64,000 bases of DNA, taken from NCBI GenBank assembly GCA_963662175.1, contig OY759227.1, forward strand, positions 9,766,501-9,830,500. Reading direction: 5' to 3'. The notes beneath the pieces are model-generated. The model was not told the DNA's origin. It made no database searches and saw nothing but the letters and a program-made list of their open reading frames with translations. A program made the translations under genes and the position numbers. Shown in pieces: positions 31,703-42,868 of the stretch; position 1 is the first letter of the stretch, and the number at the start of each line of letters is the position of its first letter. This DNA comes from Aradus depressus. Lineage: Eukaryota > Arthropoda > Insecta > Hemiptera > Aradidae.

Positions 31703-31770
<68 letters not shown>
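31674..31770. repeat. (TA)n microsatellite
   Basis: Nearly pure TA interrupted by one TCTAAAGATATA; it joins the PLE-1 5' end to the Gypsy-2 LTR. A matching tract lies at 46361-46465. Confidence 0.9.
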
Positions 31771-31774
<4 letters not shown>

Positions 31775-32963
31775 CACCACCTCTCCTCCCTGCGTGAGTG
31801 CATTATTACGTAATTAGTAAATATAAAATTATATCGGAAAAATTATTAAAATTGAATATTTTTACATCGCGACTTTAATAAAAACAATACCTGGATAGCC
31901 AAATGCACTCCCACGAGAAAGACGGGTACAAGTTCCTAACAGTAAGTTGACATCAGTAATTAACAATAATTAATTACTGCTGTCAACCAGAAGAAGAATG
32001 GGAGGGGGGAAATAGAATGGACAACTCAAACCCTAGAACAGTAACATATTTATTTTAGAAGAAAGTATCATATTTATAAAAGAAAAAACAATTGAATATA
32101 AATTGGCCATTTGTCTGAAGGACTTTCTACCTTAATTACGAGGTACCTCGATACTGATCCCTGGAGGTGGGGATGTGATCATCCTTGATGTACATCCCTC
32201 AGACCCCATCTACTCACCTAGTCCTTGTAGGTCTGCCTGGAGGCCACAATAGAATTTAGATTGTTCACTGAGTTTATGTGCGTCCGAAATCAAAATGTAT
32301 CTCACTCGCCTGAATGGCCCCAAACATGAACGAACACTGCTCAATTCACATATTCAAACTCACTGTCAAATATAAACTATACGTGTTGATCATCCGAGAC
32401 GTGAACCAAGAATCTACGATCACATACTGAGCTAATGGCAAAATATAAAAGGAACGTGGTGAACTGTTGACACAAGAGCGATCAGGTGAAGAATAATCGT
32501 CGAAGAGTCTTGAGCCAAGAGCTAAGAGTGAAGAGTGGGGACGATTCCTGATGTCTCATTGGTCGTCAGTCTCCGCCCACCCCATCCTCAGCCAATCACC
32601 GGTGACCACTTGAGAGTTCTGTGATAGCCTGCGGATATTAAGCTGTGAATCCCAGCGAATATTAATTAGAGTTATGTGAAAAACTGTTTAACAAAAAAAA
32701 TGATGCCGACAATATAATTTCCACACAGGATGCCGACAATTATCCTGGCTTCCTTTCTATTCCCCATCTCTATTGTTCTTTGTTTCTGCTCCTAGCGATT
32801 GCGATTTCCTCGCAGCAATCGCTGGTTTCGAGCATGTTCTTCCGAATGCAATTCTCTTTCGTTCAACACATCACAAGCCATATTTTACTCCTAGCGATCG
32901 CGATTCTCTGCAGCATCGCTAGTTCTGAGCATTATATATTGTCTATAAGGTAGGCATGCTACA
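31771..32963 (-). repeat. Gypsy-2 3' LTR
   Basis: 1,193 bp, same length as the other LTR with few differences. It contains two nearby hairpins: AGCGATTGC/GCAATCGCT (32794-32823) and CTAGCGAT/ATCGCTAG (32891-32922), also present in the other LTR (about 45898-46025), so they are old and possibly functional. Confidence 0.85.
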
Positions 32964-33840
32964 ATATCCCCCGTTCCCGTTAAAATAAAATATGTCGGCT
33001 AAATGACCATTGGAAGTCACATATTTTATTAGTTTCACTTAACACTTGCTCGTTCACTGAGCATATACACTTAACCAATATTCATTAAAAGAAAAACTTG
33101 CCCAAAGTCATAATAAAATAGTTATATATTACAAATACTCAGGTATCGACCTCATTATCATGCGTGACCAAAACATGATTTTAAATTTCCTTTCTATTCG
33201 GCATGGCTTGCCTATGCATGCGTGACCAAAGCATGATTTTACTTTACGCTGTACTTCTTGGAGTTGACCCTCTCCATTGGCAAATAACGACGATTCTATT
33301 TCTAGCATACATTCATTGACTGGTTAAAACATCCAAAAACGGCCCCACGCCTCGACAATGCTTCAACTGAATTCCCATATCCCTAATCCGCTTCAACAAA
33401 AATTTGGGTTGACCAGACCCTAACCATATGCCTCCTTAGGCCTTCGACAGGTATTTACCTTCTGCCGGAACGACGACGAAATATAAAATAGAAAAATAAG
33501 CCCACTCAAATCCCGTTTCATAAACATATGTAAATTCCGGCATCCGCATTAATCAAGTTGCGAAACCCTTTCTTCAGTTCAAACAGTCAGTTCATGGCGT
33601 AAAAAAAAAAATAAGTAAAACAAACTCCCGCCCCTTTTAAATGGATTCTACAAGCATCAATGGAGTGGCCCCTTCTCCGTGTGTACGATAATTAAATATT
33701 CGATTCTGGGTATCCCCTCCAGTTTATAATATATCTCCCCCTCCAGTCATGTCTGCTTCGGCTCCTTGCCTTAAGATTTCTTAACTAAAATAAAAAAATT
33801 GACATTTGATCTACCGTGGTCGACACTCTATCATAATAAG
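32964..33840. other. Gypsy-2 3' internal region, no gene
   Basis: Begins with the purine tract of the minus strand (32964-32985). I see no coding frame; GCATGCGTGACCAAARCATGATTTTA occurs twice (about 33160 and 33217). Ends with ATAAG, the BEL target duplication (33836-33840). Confidence 0.5.
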
Positions 33841-34294
33841 TGTTTGGGTCAGGGTCGGACACTTAACGTTGTGAGCAAAGGCCCGATAACCATGAAGAAC
33901 CCAGAATGATAGGGGAGTAAAATTTGTGAGGAATAAATGCGGAAATAGTGAAAATAAGAATTCTATTTGGAACACAATAAGTAAATTGAAATGAATGTTA
34001 CTTGATCACTGTAAACAGAATGTTCTGGTCGATTCGGCTGTGTCGCTCCTTGGTGGTCCGTGATGATAGACGAGATAGGAGGGGGTCCTCACGGGGAAGT
34101 CTTCATGTGTGAGATGTATCCAGGCCAGGCTGCGTTGGACGAAATGCTGACTGGGGTAGTAAGATGCGTCTCAGTCAGGCTGTGGTGAACGACTGGTGGC
34201 TGGACCGGGAGTAGTGGGGATGGCGAGCGAGCTAGCCGTGGCGTAGGAACCATAGTGGGGGGCGATGGCTAAGCTCAATAGTCGTAATTGAACA
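33841..34294 (-). repeat. BEL 3' LTR
   Basis: 454 bp; differs from the 5' LTR mainly by a few-bp indel near 33970 (GGAACACAATAAGT against GAATAAGT). Confidence 0.9.
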
Positions 34295-34532
34295 TACCGC
34301 CCACCTAAATTTGGCTACGCTGAATTTACAGTACCCAAAAAAAGGGCAGGGGTGAGTCGACCGATGGCAGCCGAGAGGGGAGAACAGCACTATGTACCTT
34401 CCTAGTGATAAAGAAACATATCTTAAAAATAATTAGATTTATAAGTGATAAAAGGAACGCAACATGAACTTACAATGACTAAAGAAAAAAATAGCTTAAA
34501 ATAATTTATCATCATTCGTCATCAATTTATCA

Positions 34533-35606
34533 TCAGATACCGGTCGCATCTGATGAGAGTAGAGGTGCGAGAGAGGCGACTGAACGCTTGAAAATTCTTC
34601 CATTTAGTGTGCGAACGGTAACCACTCTCACGACGCCGTCGTCTCCGGGAAAAACGTCGCAGATACGCCCGATCGGCCAAGTACCTGCAGGTGTGCGACT
34701 CTCGATCATCAGAACGAGATCGCCGATGCTGAGATTAGGATGGTTTCGGGTCCATCTGACACGCTGCTGTAGGAGATGCAAATAGTCCCTGTTCCATCGG
34801 GACCACACATAAGATATTTGCCGTTGTACTAAGTGCCAACGATCGAGGTGACTGGTGCATTCATCTGAAGATGGAAGAGATGGGATAGAAGTCAGTGGTG
34901 CACCGATCAGAAAGTGGCCAGGTGTCAGTGTGTCGAAACTCTCCGGATCTTCTCTGAGAGGGCATAAGGGTCTTGAGTTGAGCAGCCCTTCAATGCGTAC
35001 CAAGATGGTATTCAATTCTTCAAAGGTGAGGGGGTGCTTACCGACAGAAGTCACCAAAAGATTTTTGATGGACCTGACGCCGGCCTCCCACAAACCGCCG
35101 AAGTGTGGAGAGCGAGGTGGTATGAATTTCCAAACAACACTCTTGGAGGAGAGGTGATCAGTCCATAAATCAGTGTGACGGCTCAAAAACGCGTAGAGAT
35201 CCTTGAGATATCTAGATGAGCCGAAAAAGTTGGTGGCATTGTCCGAATGAATGCACTGCGGGAGTCCACGTCGAGCGACAAAGCGGTCTAGGGTGGCCAA
35301 GAACGCATCTGTCCCTAGCGAGGAAACTAGCTCCAAATGGATAGCCTTCGTGGCGAAGCAAACGAAAATGCAGAGATATGCCTTGCCTATCGGTGCCTTG
35401 CGTCTCGGAGACTCTCGGAGGGCAAATGGTCCGGCATAATCGACTCCAACCTGTGAAAATGCGCGAAACTGATGGAAACGTTCAACTGGAAGATCACCCA
35501 TTAGGGGGATAGACGGCCTGGCATGGAGACGTCTGCAATGGGTGCAGAGATATATCCGGCTCTTAATCACCTTAAGTGCGCTGGGAACCCAAAATCTCTG
35601 GCGCAA
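34533..35606 (-). pseudogene. BEL integrase and C-terminal DUF5641 region
   Basis: The 357-codon frame contains the zinc finger end (CTHCRRLHARP), the core Asp residues in VGVDYAGPF and HSDNATNFFG, and the Glu in FGGLWEAGVRS: the DDE triad as BEL/Pao integrases have it. The tail (LDRWHLVQRQISYVWSRWNR, then GDLVLMIE and WPIGRI) is the DUF5641 domain that ends BEL pol. The frame upstream is joined by a shift near 35590 (FWVPSALKVIKSRI). The stop is the true end of pol. Confidence 0.9.
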
Positions 35607-36126
35607 AAGACAGCATTAGAGTTGGGCCAGCATGAAGGTGCTTCTTGTGCAGGTCGTCTATGATGAGACGAGTGAGATGGTGATCTCGAGGTAGAAGCAT
35701 AGGGTGCTTATGGTCGTAGGTGAGCGAGGAGTGTCGCAGCCTGCCGCCCACCCTAATTAACCCAGGTGCATCCAAAAAGGGATGAAGTTGCTGGTAGGCC
35801 TTAGGGGTTTCGTCACCATAGAGCGCTGGAGGCAAAGCACAGTGTTGAGCGATTTGTACGCATGCGGATAGTGCCTTAGAGAATTCATCGCTAGTGATGG
35901 GTCCTTGGGTGGCTTCCTGTAGGTGTTGCGCGCGATGAGCGAGTCGCAATATCCGAGCGATTGTTCTGATCAATCGTGGTAGGGAGGAAAAATGACTCAT
36001 CCAAGAGTCACCATGAATATGGTGAACTTTCTTGGACGTTGGGATGGCAGTAGCCAGTAAGGCTTGATCTGGTGACGGCGAGAGGAGTCCAGAATAGCCT
36101 TCGCCAAATGGTTCCGGGTTGTCCAT
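35572..36126 (-). pseudogene. BEL pol, region between RNase H and integrase
   Basis: The frame holds the conserved spacer upstream of BEL integrase, including SSLPRLIRTIARILRLAHR and LRVGGRLRHSS-type sequence (here GLIRVGGRLRHSSLTY) and HPMLLPRDHHLTRLIIDDLH, which precedes the zinc finger. Upstream codons beyond 36126 continue in frame into KDHNLWW, and a frameshift near 36200 links it to the RT/RNase H part. Confidence 0.85.
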
Positions 36127-36194
36127 GAGCCAGAGGGGTCCACGCCACCAGAGGTTGTGATCCTTGAGTTCGGATGGGAGGCATCCACGGGATG

Positions 36195-37472
36195 CTATGT
36201 CGGAGGGATTATCCTCCGAGCGAACAAACTTCCATTGCCTGACATCGGAATAGCCGAGACTCTGTTCGCCTCAAACACCTTGAGTTGATGAATAGGTTGG
36301 CGCAACCATGCAAGCACCACCGAAGAGTCTGTGAAGTGTAGAGCTTCATGATGCGTCTCTATTGTGATAGATGACATGACTCTCGCAAGCAAGAGCGCTC
36401 CGCAGAGTTCCAATTGGGGTATCGTTAGAAACTTGGTGGGGGCGACCTTTGTCTTCGCTTTGAGCATGACGTGCACTCCGCCACTAGGTGACTGAGTGCG
36501 TGCATAAACAGCAGCAGCGTATCCACGGGAAGAAGCATCGCTAAAACCTATCAGCTGGATAGTTGCTTGATGGACCTGTATATAGCGGGGAATGGTAATC
36601 ATCTTAAGAGTAGGCCACTCGTTGGTAAGTTGAGACCATTTCTCGCGAAGAGGTGAAGGCAAGGGATCGTCCCAAGAGATTTCGTGGCGCCAAGCTTCTT
36701 GTAGCAAGGTTTTGGCGCTGAGTATTACGGGAGCTAAAAATCCGAGTGGGTCGAAAATTCGTGCAACGGTTGAGAGAACGACCCGCTTGGTTGCATGAGA
36801 GACAGATTCCTGGACTGTGAAAGAGAAAACATCTCGTTGGGGGTACCACATGAGACCAAGAATCTTGATGATGGAATTGCTGTCCTGAGGCAAAGCTTGA
36901 GCTTCAATAGGATCCTTAGAAGGAGGTAGCAATTCGGGGGCATTAGATGCCCATTTGCTTAGTTGAAACCCGCCTAGATTAAATAGGCCTATGAGCTGTT
37001 TCTTAAGAGCATGGGCCTCTTCGAGCGTATTTGCTCCTGAAGCAAAATCGTCGACGTACATGGTCTTCGGAATCCGCTCTGCAGCTAGGGGAAAGGCGTA
37101 GCCTTCATCACTAACAAGCTGGGCAACAGTCTTGATCGCTTGATAACCGCTAGACGTGATGCCATAAGTGACGGTGCGCAGTTCATGCTCAACTACAGGC
37201 TTGGAAGGATCGTTACGCCAGAAAATATGCTGTAGGTGACGGTCTTCGGGATGTACCAAGATCTGGCGGTACATCTTCACTAGATCCGTCGTGAAGGCTA
37301 CGACGAAGAGACGAAAGTGGATGAGTATGTCGCACAAGTCCGTCTGCAGTTTAGGCCCAGTGATAAGAACATCGTTCAAGCTGGGGCCGCCAGCCGAGCA
37401 AGATGCGTCAAACACAACACGAAGCTTAGATTCGTGCGGCTTGACTTGACATACCCCGTGATGAGGGATCAC
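36195..37472 (-). pseudogene. BEL reverse transcriptase and RNase H
   Basis: The RT start (KLRVVFDASCSAGGPSLND) leads to motif A FTTDLVKMYRQI and the catalytic TMYVDDFASGA at about residue 145. After the RT thumb (LGLMWYPQRDVF), IQLIGFSDASSRGYAAAVYA marks the RNase H-like domain, with TDSSVVLAWL later. The end (RVSAIPMSGNGSLFARR) is out of frame with the expected continuation. A shift at about 37470 joins it to the protease part. Confidence 0.9.
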
Positions 37473-38500
37473 GTAGGGTGCAACAATGGTCGGGGAGCCA
37501 TGTGGCCTAGACGTACATAGTCTTCCATAAAGGCTAAGTACTTCTCCTTGAGGACGGGGTCACGAGTGAATTTCCGTTCCAAGGCGAAGAATCTCCGGAG
37601 AGCTATGTCTCGGTTTTCGTCAGGGAGCACGCCAGTAGGTTTCAGGGGCAACCTCACTACATATCTACCCTCCGGAGTGCGCGAATGAGTTTTCGCAAAC
37701 GACTCTTCACACAAGACGTCATGGGGGTTGCGAAGATCTGCGGGTCGTGGTTCCTCAATTTCCCAGAAGACCTTCAACTGGCTTAAGATAGCAGTTTCAT
37801 CCAGGGCCGAAAGGGAGATGCTGCGCGACTGATTGATAAAAGAAGTGGTTCCCATGACCACATTACCAAAAACAGTGGGCATGAGATAAAGCTCGTCAAC
37901 CTCCGACTTGACGGGAGCTCCTATGATGAGTCTTGGATATAAGTCAAGTCCAACCAAAACATCGACAAGGCCAGGATCGGCGAATGAGGGGTCAGCTAAG
38001 CCGTAACGCGATAGCTGAACGGCGACGGTCGGTGAAACCTTTCGCTTCGGAGTGTCGGATGTAATCTCATCGACTACAAGAGCGCGCACCTTGAAGCACG
38101 CATCAGTAATAGTAGAGTGCATGCGGCACGTTAACCAACCGTTGACATTGGGCACTAAGTTGCCACCAAGACCCGCTATACGGCCGTCAAAGGGTTTTAA
38201 ACTACCGCCAATTTTACTGGCGAGGTCGGTAGTTATAAATGTATACTGGCTCCCTGAGTCCAATAACACACGAGCGGGGACGGAGGTGTGAAGTCCGTCG
38301 AATAGGGCCTGAGCGGTGCCCATAATGACATGCGATTCGGGTTGATGTCGCTTGTCGGTAGGCGCCGGGATGGTATCTTCCCGAACATGGCCTACGGATG
38401 ATGAATGGGGTTCACCATTGTTATCGTTGGGGCGGGCTTCATCAGTCTTCTTCCCTGTATGAAGTAAGCTGTGATGCCTTGAATTCCAGTACTTACAATT
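37469..38500 (-). pseudogene. BEL protease and start of RT
   Basis: The aspartic protease active site is RVLLDSGSQYTFI at the N-terminal side (about 38265). DVLVGLDLYPRLI in the middle and LSQLKVFWEIEEP further on are typical of BEL protease-RT linkers; the RT fingers begin at RYVVRLPLKP. The frame is open upstream to the TAG at 38501, so protease was translated as part of Gag-Pol and the internal Met at 38323 need not be a start. In the linker CKYWNSRHHSLLH, Trp replaces the second Cys of an expected third zinc knuckle. Confidence 0.9.
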
Positions 38501-39913
38501 CTATTTTGACGGGCACTTCGCGGCCCGGTGCCCTCTTCCCAGGCAGTTAAGGCATCCAGTCCATGCCTTGGCGAAGTCGAAACGAGTCTGGGCCGGCAGC
38601 TCACTGAAGGTGAAACATTTCACTAGTGAATGGCTGCCTTTGCAGTAGGGGCATGGAGTGAAACTCGGATTTGGGCTGTTATTCGTAGCCGAGGGAGAGG
38701 TGCGTCCAAATCTGTTTGACCTAGGTGAGCCACGGCGGCGAGCCGGGCTCCTTCTCGTACTGGCGGTTGGGGAACTACTGTGACGTGTAGGGCTCTTCCT
38801 AGACCAGTATTGAGATGAATCTCCAGATTGGGCGAGCATAGATACGCCAGGTTTGAGTCGCGGATCCATTGCTCGATCGGGGGTACCGGAGCGTTCATCG
38901 AAAAGTTCCAGGGATAGCTTACAAGCCATCATGCGTTGCCTCACAAAGTTGATTATTTCGTCGGCAGATGGGAACTCTGTCCCTTTATGGGCAAGCTCAA
39001 ACTGCTTGCGGGTGGCCGGATCGAGTGCTCGCAATGCCAGGATAGACAGTAAGGCGTCACCTGGGTTTTGGAGCCTTAGAGCGCGAAATGATTCGATGCT
39101 CTCGCCGACCTGAGAGAGATATGCGTTCAGCTTGGCGTACTCAGAGTTGGATGAGCGATTACGGAAATTTAGGACCGTCTGAATGTGTCGAGAGGCCAAT
39201 ACTCGGGGGTTGTAATAAACCTTCATTAATGACTCCCAAGCCAGGGCATATGAAGAACCGTCGAAGGACAGACCAGACAGGAGCGATGCGGGTTCTCCTA
39301 CCAGAGCGTCTTTAAGATAATGCATCTTGTCGACTGGAGGGATGCGTGGACTGTTTCCTACTAATGAGAGAAACTTGTCCCGAAATTCTACCCATTTGAA
39401 TAAGTCCCCGTTCCATTTAGGCACCGCTGTGCGTGGTAACCCACATCCCTGATAGTCGTTGGGTGCTGACAATAGGGAGGGAACGGCAGCCGAAGAGGCT
39501 GAAGTGACGGATGCGGCTTCGCGTTTCAGTCTAAGCTTCCGAAGAGAGGTATCAGCCACAAGGATCTCATCCCTCACAGTATCGTGGATAGTCAGCCATT
39601 TTTCATCTGGAAACGAAGTTTTCGGATCGAGATTGAAATGCGCACTATCGAGCTCCTTCCAGGTTGCCTGAAATTCGTGCCAATACTCACAAGCGCTGTG
39701 TATGCGTGCCTCCAGGTCGGCATAAGAGTCGTCGTCAGGGATGGCTGCCTTAGCCACAACCATGATGCCGGCAATGTTGCGCTTAATGCTGCGGAGCTGG
39801 CGCTCTAGTGATGAAATCTGATGGGAAGATTCCGCCATCATGTGACTATCAATCTGGTGAGTGAACAATAGAAAATATAATTTGGAAAATAATGATCCGT
39901 TCAGGGCACACAA
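38501..39913 (-). pseudogene. BEL Gag with two zinc knuckles
   Basis: The likely start is the ATG at about 39841 (MAESSHQISSLERQLR), as upstream codons look like leader. DUF1759-type BEL Gag follows (VPKWNGDLFKWVEFRDKFLS; KMHYLKDALVGEP; LDPATRKQFEL). Near the C-terminus come CPYCKGSHSLVKC and CLNCLGRGHRAAKC. A TAG immediately after CPSK separates it from protease. In most BEL elements Gag-Pol is one frame, so the TAG is probably a nonsense mutation; a readthrough stop is the alternative. Confidence 0.9.
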
Positions 39914-40382
39914 TCAAGGAAATGTCAATGGTTATGCATATGTATATAATATATAATATGTTAATATGATTCTGCATATGTTATAATATGTTAATATGAT
40001 TATGCATATGTTATAATATGTTAATATGATTATGCATATGTTATAACATGTTTATAAAATATATATGTATATAATATAAATGTGTACATATGTTATGAGC
40101 ATAAGTGATTAGAAGCTAGGAGACCTAATCCTTATAGAGGATTACTGTGGTCGGACAAGTGTTTGTAATATACTTGCACTTATTATTACAAAGTATGTTG
40201 TCTAACGTAGGATTAAAGGGAGGGATTATTTGGCTGCCATAGGTCGAGCTCCTATGAAATACAACATTGACTGAAATATTATATAAAAATTCATGATGAA
40301 TGAATAAATGAAAAAAGGTAGACACTGAATAAAAGTGATGAAGAGAAATTTCCACAATATTCCTCACCCGGGGCACCATAAA
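39914..40382. other. BEL 5' UTR with 30-bp tandem repeat and primer site
   Basis: TTAATATGATTATGCATATG units repeat about three times at 39958-40050. TGGTGCCCCGGGTGAGG (minus, about 40362-40378) is the presumed primer-binding site. No gene. Confidence 0.6.
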
Positions 40383-40830
40383 TGTTTGGGTCAGGGTCGG
40401 ACACTTAACGTTGTGAGCAAAGGCCCGATAACCATGAAGAACCCAGAATGATAGTGGAGTAAAATTTGTGAGGAATAAATGCGGAAATAGTGAAAATAAG
40501 AATTCTATTTGAATAAGTGAATTGAAATGAATGTTACTTGATCACTGTAAACAGAATGTTCTGGTCGATTCGGCTGTGTCGCTCCTTGGTGGTCCGTGAT
40601 GATAGACGAGATAGGAGGGGGTCCTCACGGGGAAGTCTTCATGTGTGAGATGTATCCAGGCCAGGCTGCGTTGGACGAAATGCTGACTGGGGTAGTAAGA
40701 TGCGTCTCAGTCAGGCTGTGGTGAACGACTGGTGGCTGGACCGGGAGTAGTGGGGATGGCGAGCGAGCTAGCCGTGGCGTAGGAACCATAGTGGGGGGCG
40801 ATGGCTAAGCTCAATAGTCGTAATTGAACA
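40383..40830 (-). repeat. BEL 5' LTR
   Basis: 448 bp, followed by ATAAG at 40831-40835. Confidence 0.9.
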
Positions 40831-40835
40831 ATAAG

Positions 40836-41871
40836 TAAGGTCCATACCTGAATATATGTGACAAATATATTTACAAGGCTCTCATTTGGTTAACATAGCC
40901 CATCATGGTCACTAGATAAAATATGGGTCAATGTGACATTTTCAATGGATACCCACGGTCGGATACTAATACAAATATTAATCAAAAATACAAAACAAAA
41001 AAAAAATTGAAGAGATACATTTATGGAACATCACAAACAATAATACGAACATACTTGGAATACATTTATCATGTAAGACCATTCACCAATGTGTGCCATC
41101 ACCCCGCCGTCAGCCTAGTCAGATCTGCTTTACTAATCAAATTTAAATACGTAGGTATATTCCCATGGATGGCCAGTCCATACCTCTTCTGCCCCGTCCT
41201 ACAATTACGTTAAATTAAAATGACACCATAACCTAAATTAACTTATCCCAAACTATCAATATAAAAAGAAAAATACTTACTAATACTATTTAAAAAAATA
41301 TCCTATTACTAAATATAAACAAAAAAATAAAACTAACTTATTATCTAAACTACCTACTATTTACAAAAATGCCCTATTACTAAATTTATATAAAACAACT
41401 AAAACTAACTTATTATCTAAAATTATATCTACAACCTGGCGATTCACTACGGAATCTTTGAGCTCGACTAAGGGGGGTATGCTCGATGTTAAGCCCCAGG
41501 GGAGTGCGAGAATGTCCCCGTCTGCCTTATCCTATTTACAAAAAAAAATAACTAAATAATAAATCCCGTGTCCCCAATAAATGTGTATGTGTGATTCTTT
41601 GTGTGTTGTTGTATAATGAGGTGTTGGCCGTTAGTGTAAAATAATAAATAATTCCCAAATAATAAAAAATAGTGTCTGTTTTATGTGTGTGTGACTTTGT
41701 CTAACTGTTCCTGGGATAGTTGGGGATGGACACCCATAGAGACGTCACAAATCTCTTCCCTGACTCTAGGGCCGCGATCTCGTCTGCAATAATCGCCCCC
41801 CCTTAACTCGGCTGAAGTAAGATCGTTAATCTCAAAGAGAGCCCTAGCGCTTCTCTAGCCTGCTTGTAAAT
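40836..41871. other. Gypsy-2 internal non-coding region
   Basis: AT-rich; a ~75-bp unit (CCTATTACTAAATWTA...AAAACTAACTTATTATCTAAA) is duplicated at about 41300-41425. No gene seen between the BEL insertion and the integrase C-terminal remnant. Confidence 0.5.
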
Positions 41872-42795
41872 TTATCCGCTAATACACGGCTTTAAAGAGG
41901 TAATATTGAATGTCCCTCTCACATCGTTACTGCCGAGGTGTCCTACAATAAAAGTTTGAGGACTTTCCTTGTCTAAAATCTGGTAAGGTCCTTCCCAGAA
42001 TAGTAATAGTAATAGCTTGGGTATATCCCTCTTACCGGTGGGTATCCGCAGAGGTTGTACTAACACCTGATCGTCAATTTCTAACGTAGTCTGTTGGTGT
42101 CGTACCTCAAAGTTCTGTTTCTATCTTTCGGCCTGTTTTTCTGTAAATTTGTAAGTCTGTTGTTGTAGTCCCGAAATGTCAGTTATCCTATTGTCTTTGA
42201 TGAAGTTCACCTGCGGATGTTCTTCACAAGTGGGGTTGCCATTAGTCGGGTAGCGGATTATGTGGTCATTGTCTGTCGATATGTCTGTTACTTCGTCCTC
42301 GTTTCTAAGTAGGACAGAAAACTCCTGCATCAGAGATGATATTCTGACGTCGTCTAGAGAAGTTTTGTTTTCGTCATTGCCTGTCGGTCTGTCTGTGATT
42401 TCGTCCTCTTTTATACTTGATGAATTTACGTGATCTGGGGCAGTCATAGTATTGTCGGGGTATGTTTGTTTGTCGATGGTCTCTTCCTCCTTAGCAGTGA
42501 TTGGTAAGGATGTCTTTGCTATTGATTCTACGTTAACTGGTGGTCTGATATCAAAAAATTTGTTCTCGTAACCTAATCCTTGAAGTGGTCTTCTCGTGCT
42601 GATAAAAACTGGTTCTAAGCGTCCATTGCTGTATTTTCCTAAACCGCTACCTTCTTGGTACCCTTGAAGCTTCATCAATGTTAGTCCGTTGTTACAGTCT
42701 GTCTTTATCTTTACAGGAGTGGGACATCCATTGTCAATATTAGTATGTAGGTCAATGTCCCCTGTCAATCTCGTCATCATCTCTGTACCAAGCAA
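41872..42795 (-). pseudogene. Gypsy-2 pol remnant: G-patch-like motif and integrase C-terminus
   Basis: Reading the minus strand, a protease-end-like piece (GDIDLHTNID) is followed by MKLQGYQEGSGLGKYSNGRL, a glycine-rich G-patch-like motif, then a long acidic repetitive linker (EDEITDRPT, EDEVTDIST, DNRITDISG). It continues as FTEKQAER, an in-frame TAG at 42121-42123, KQNFEVRHQQTTLEIDDQVL, PIGK-type sequence (here RIPTGKRDI), LFWEGPYQILDKES and RGTFNITSLKPC, the integrase C-terminal region of insect Gypsy elements. RT, RNase H and the integrase core are missing, so a deletion fused the two ends of pol. Confidence 0.65.
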
Positions 42796-42868
42796 ACTGC
42801 GTATGTCCCCCTTGAATTTAAATTTACCTTCCCCTTTTCTTTAAGTGTATTCATCCCACTCCTGCGAC

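Larger units (their letters stand above)
33841..40830 (-). mobile_element. BEL/Pao LTR retrotransposon nested in Gypsy-2
   Basis: LTRs 33841-34294 (454 bp) and 40383-40830 (448 bp) read TGTTCAATTACG...CCCAAACA on the minus strand. A 5-bp TSD ATAAG lies at 33836-33840 and 40831-40835. A TGG-initial primer site (TGGTGCCCCGGGTGAGG) lies 3 nt inside the 5' LTR, and a purine tract (AGGTGGGCGG) before the 3' LTR. Gag, protease, RT, RNase H region, integrase and DUF5641-type tail follow in BEL order. One nonsense codon and three frameshifts inactivate it, yet all domains are present, so it is fairly young. Confidence 0.95.

Noticed and set aside
34588..35439. Plus-strand frames opposite the BEL integrase, and similar ones at 38052-39808
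   Set aside because: Antisense shadows of well-supported BEL pol and gag domains.
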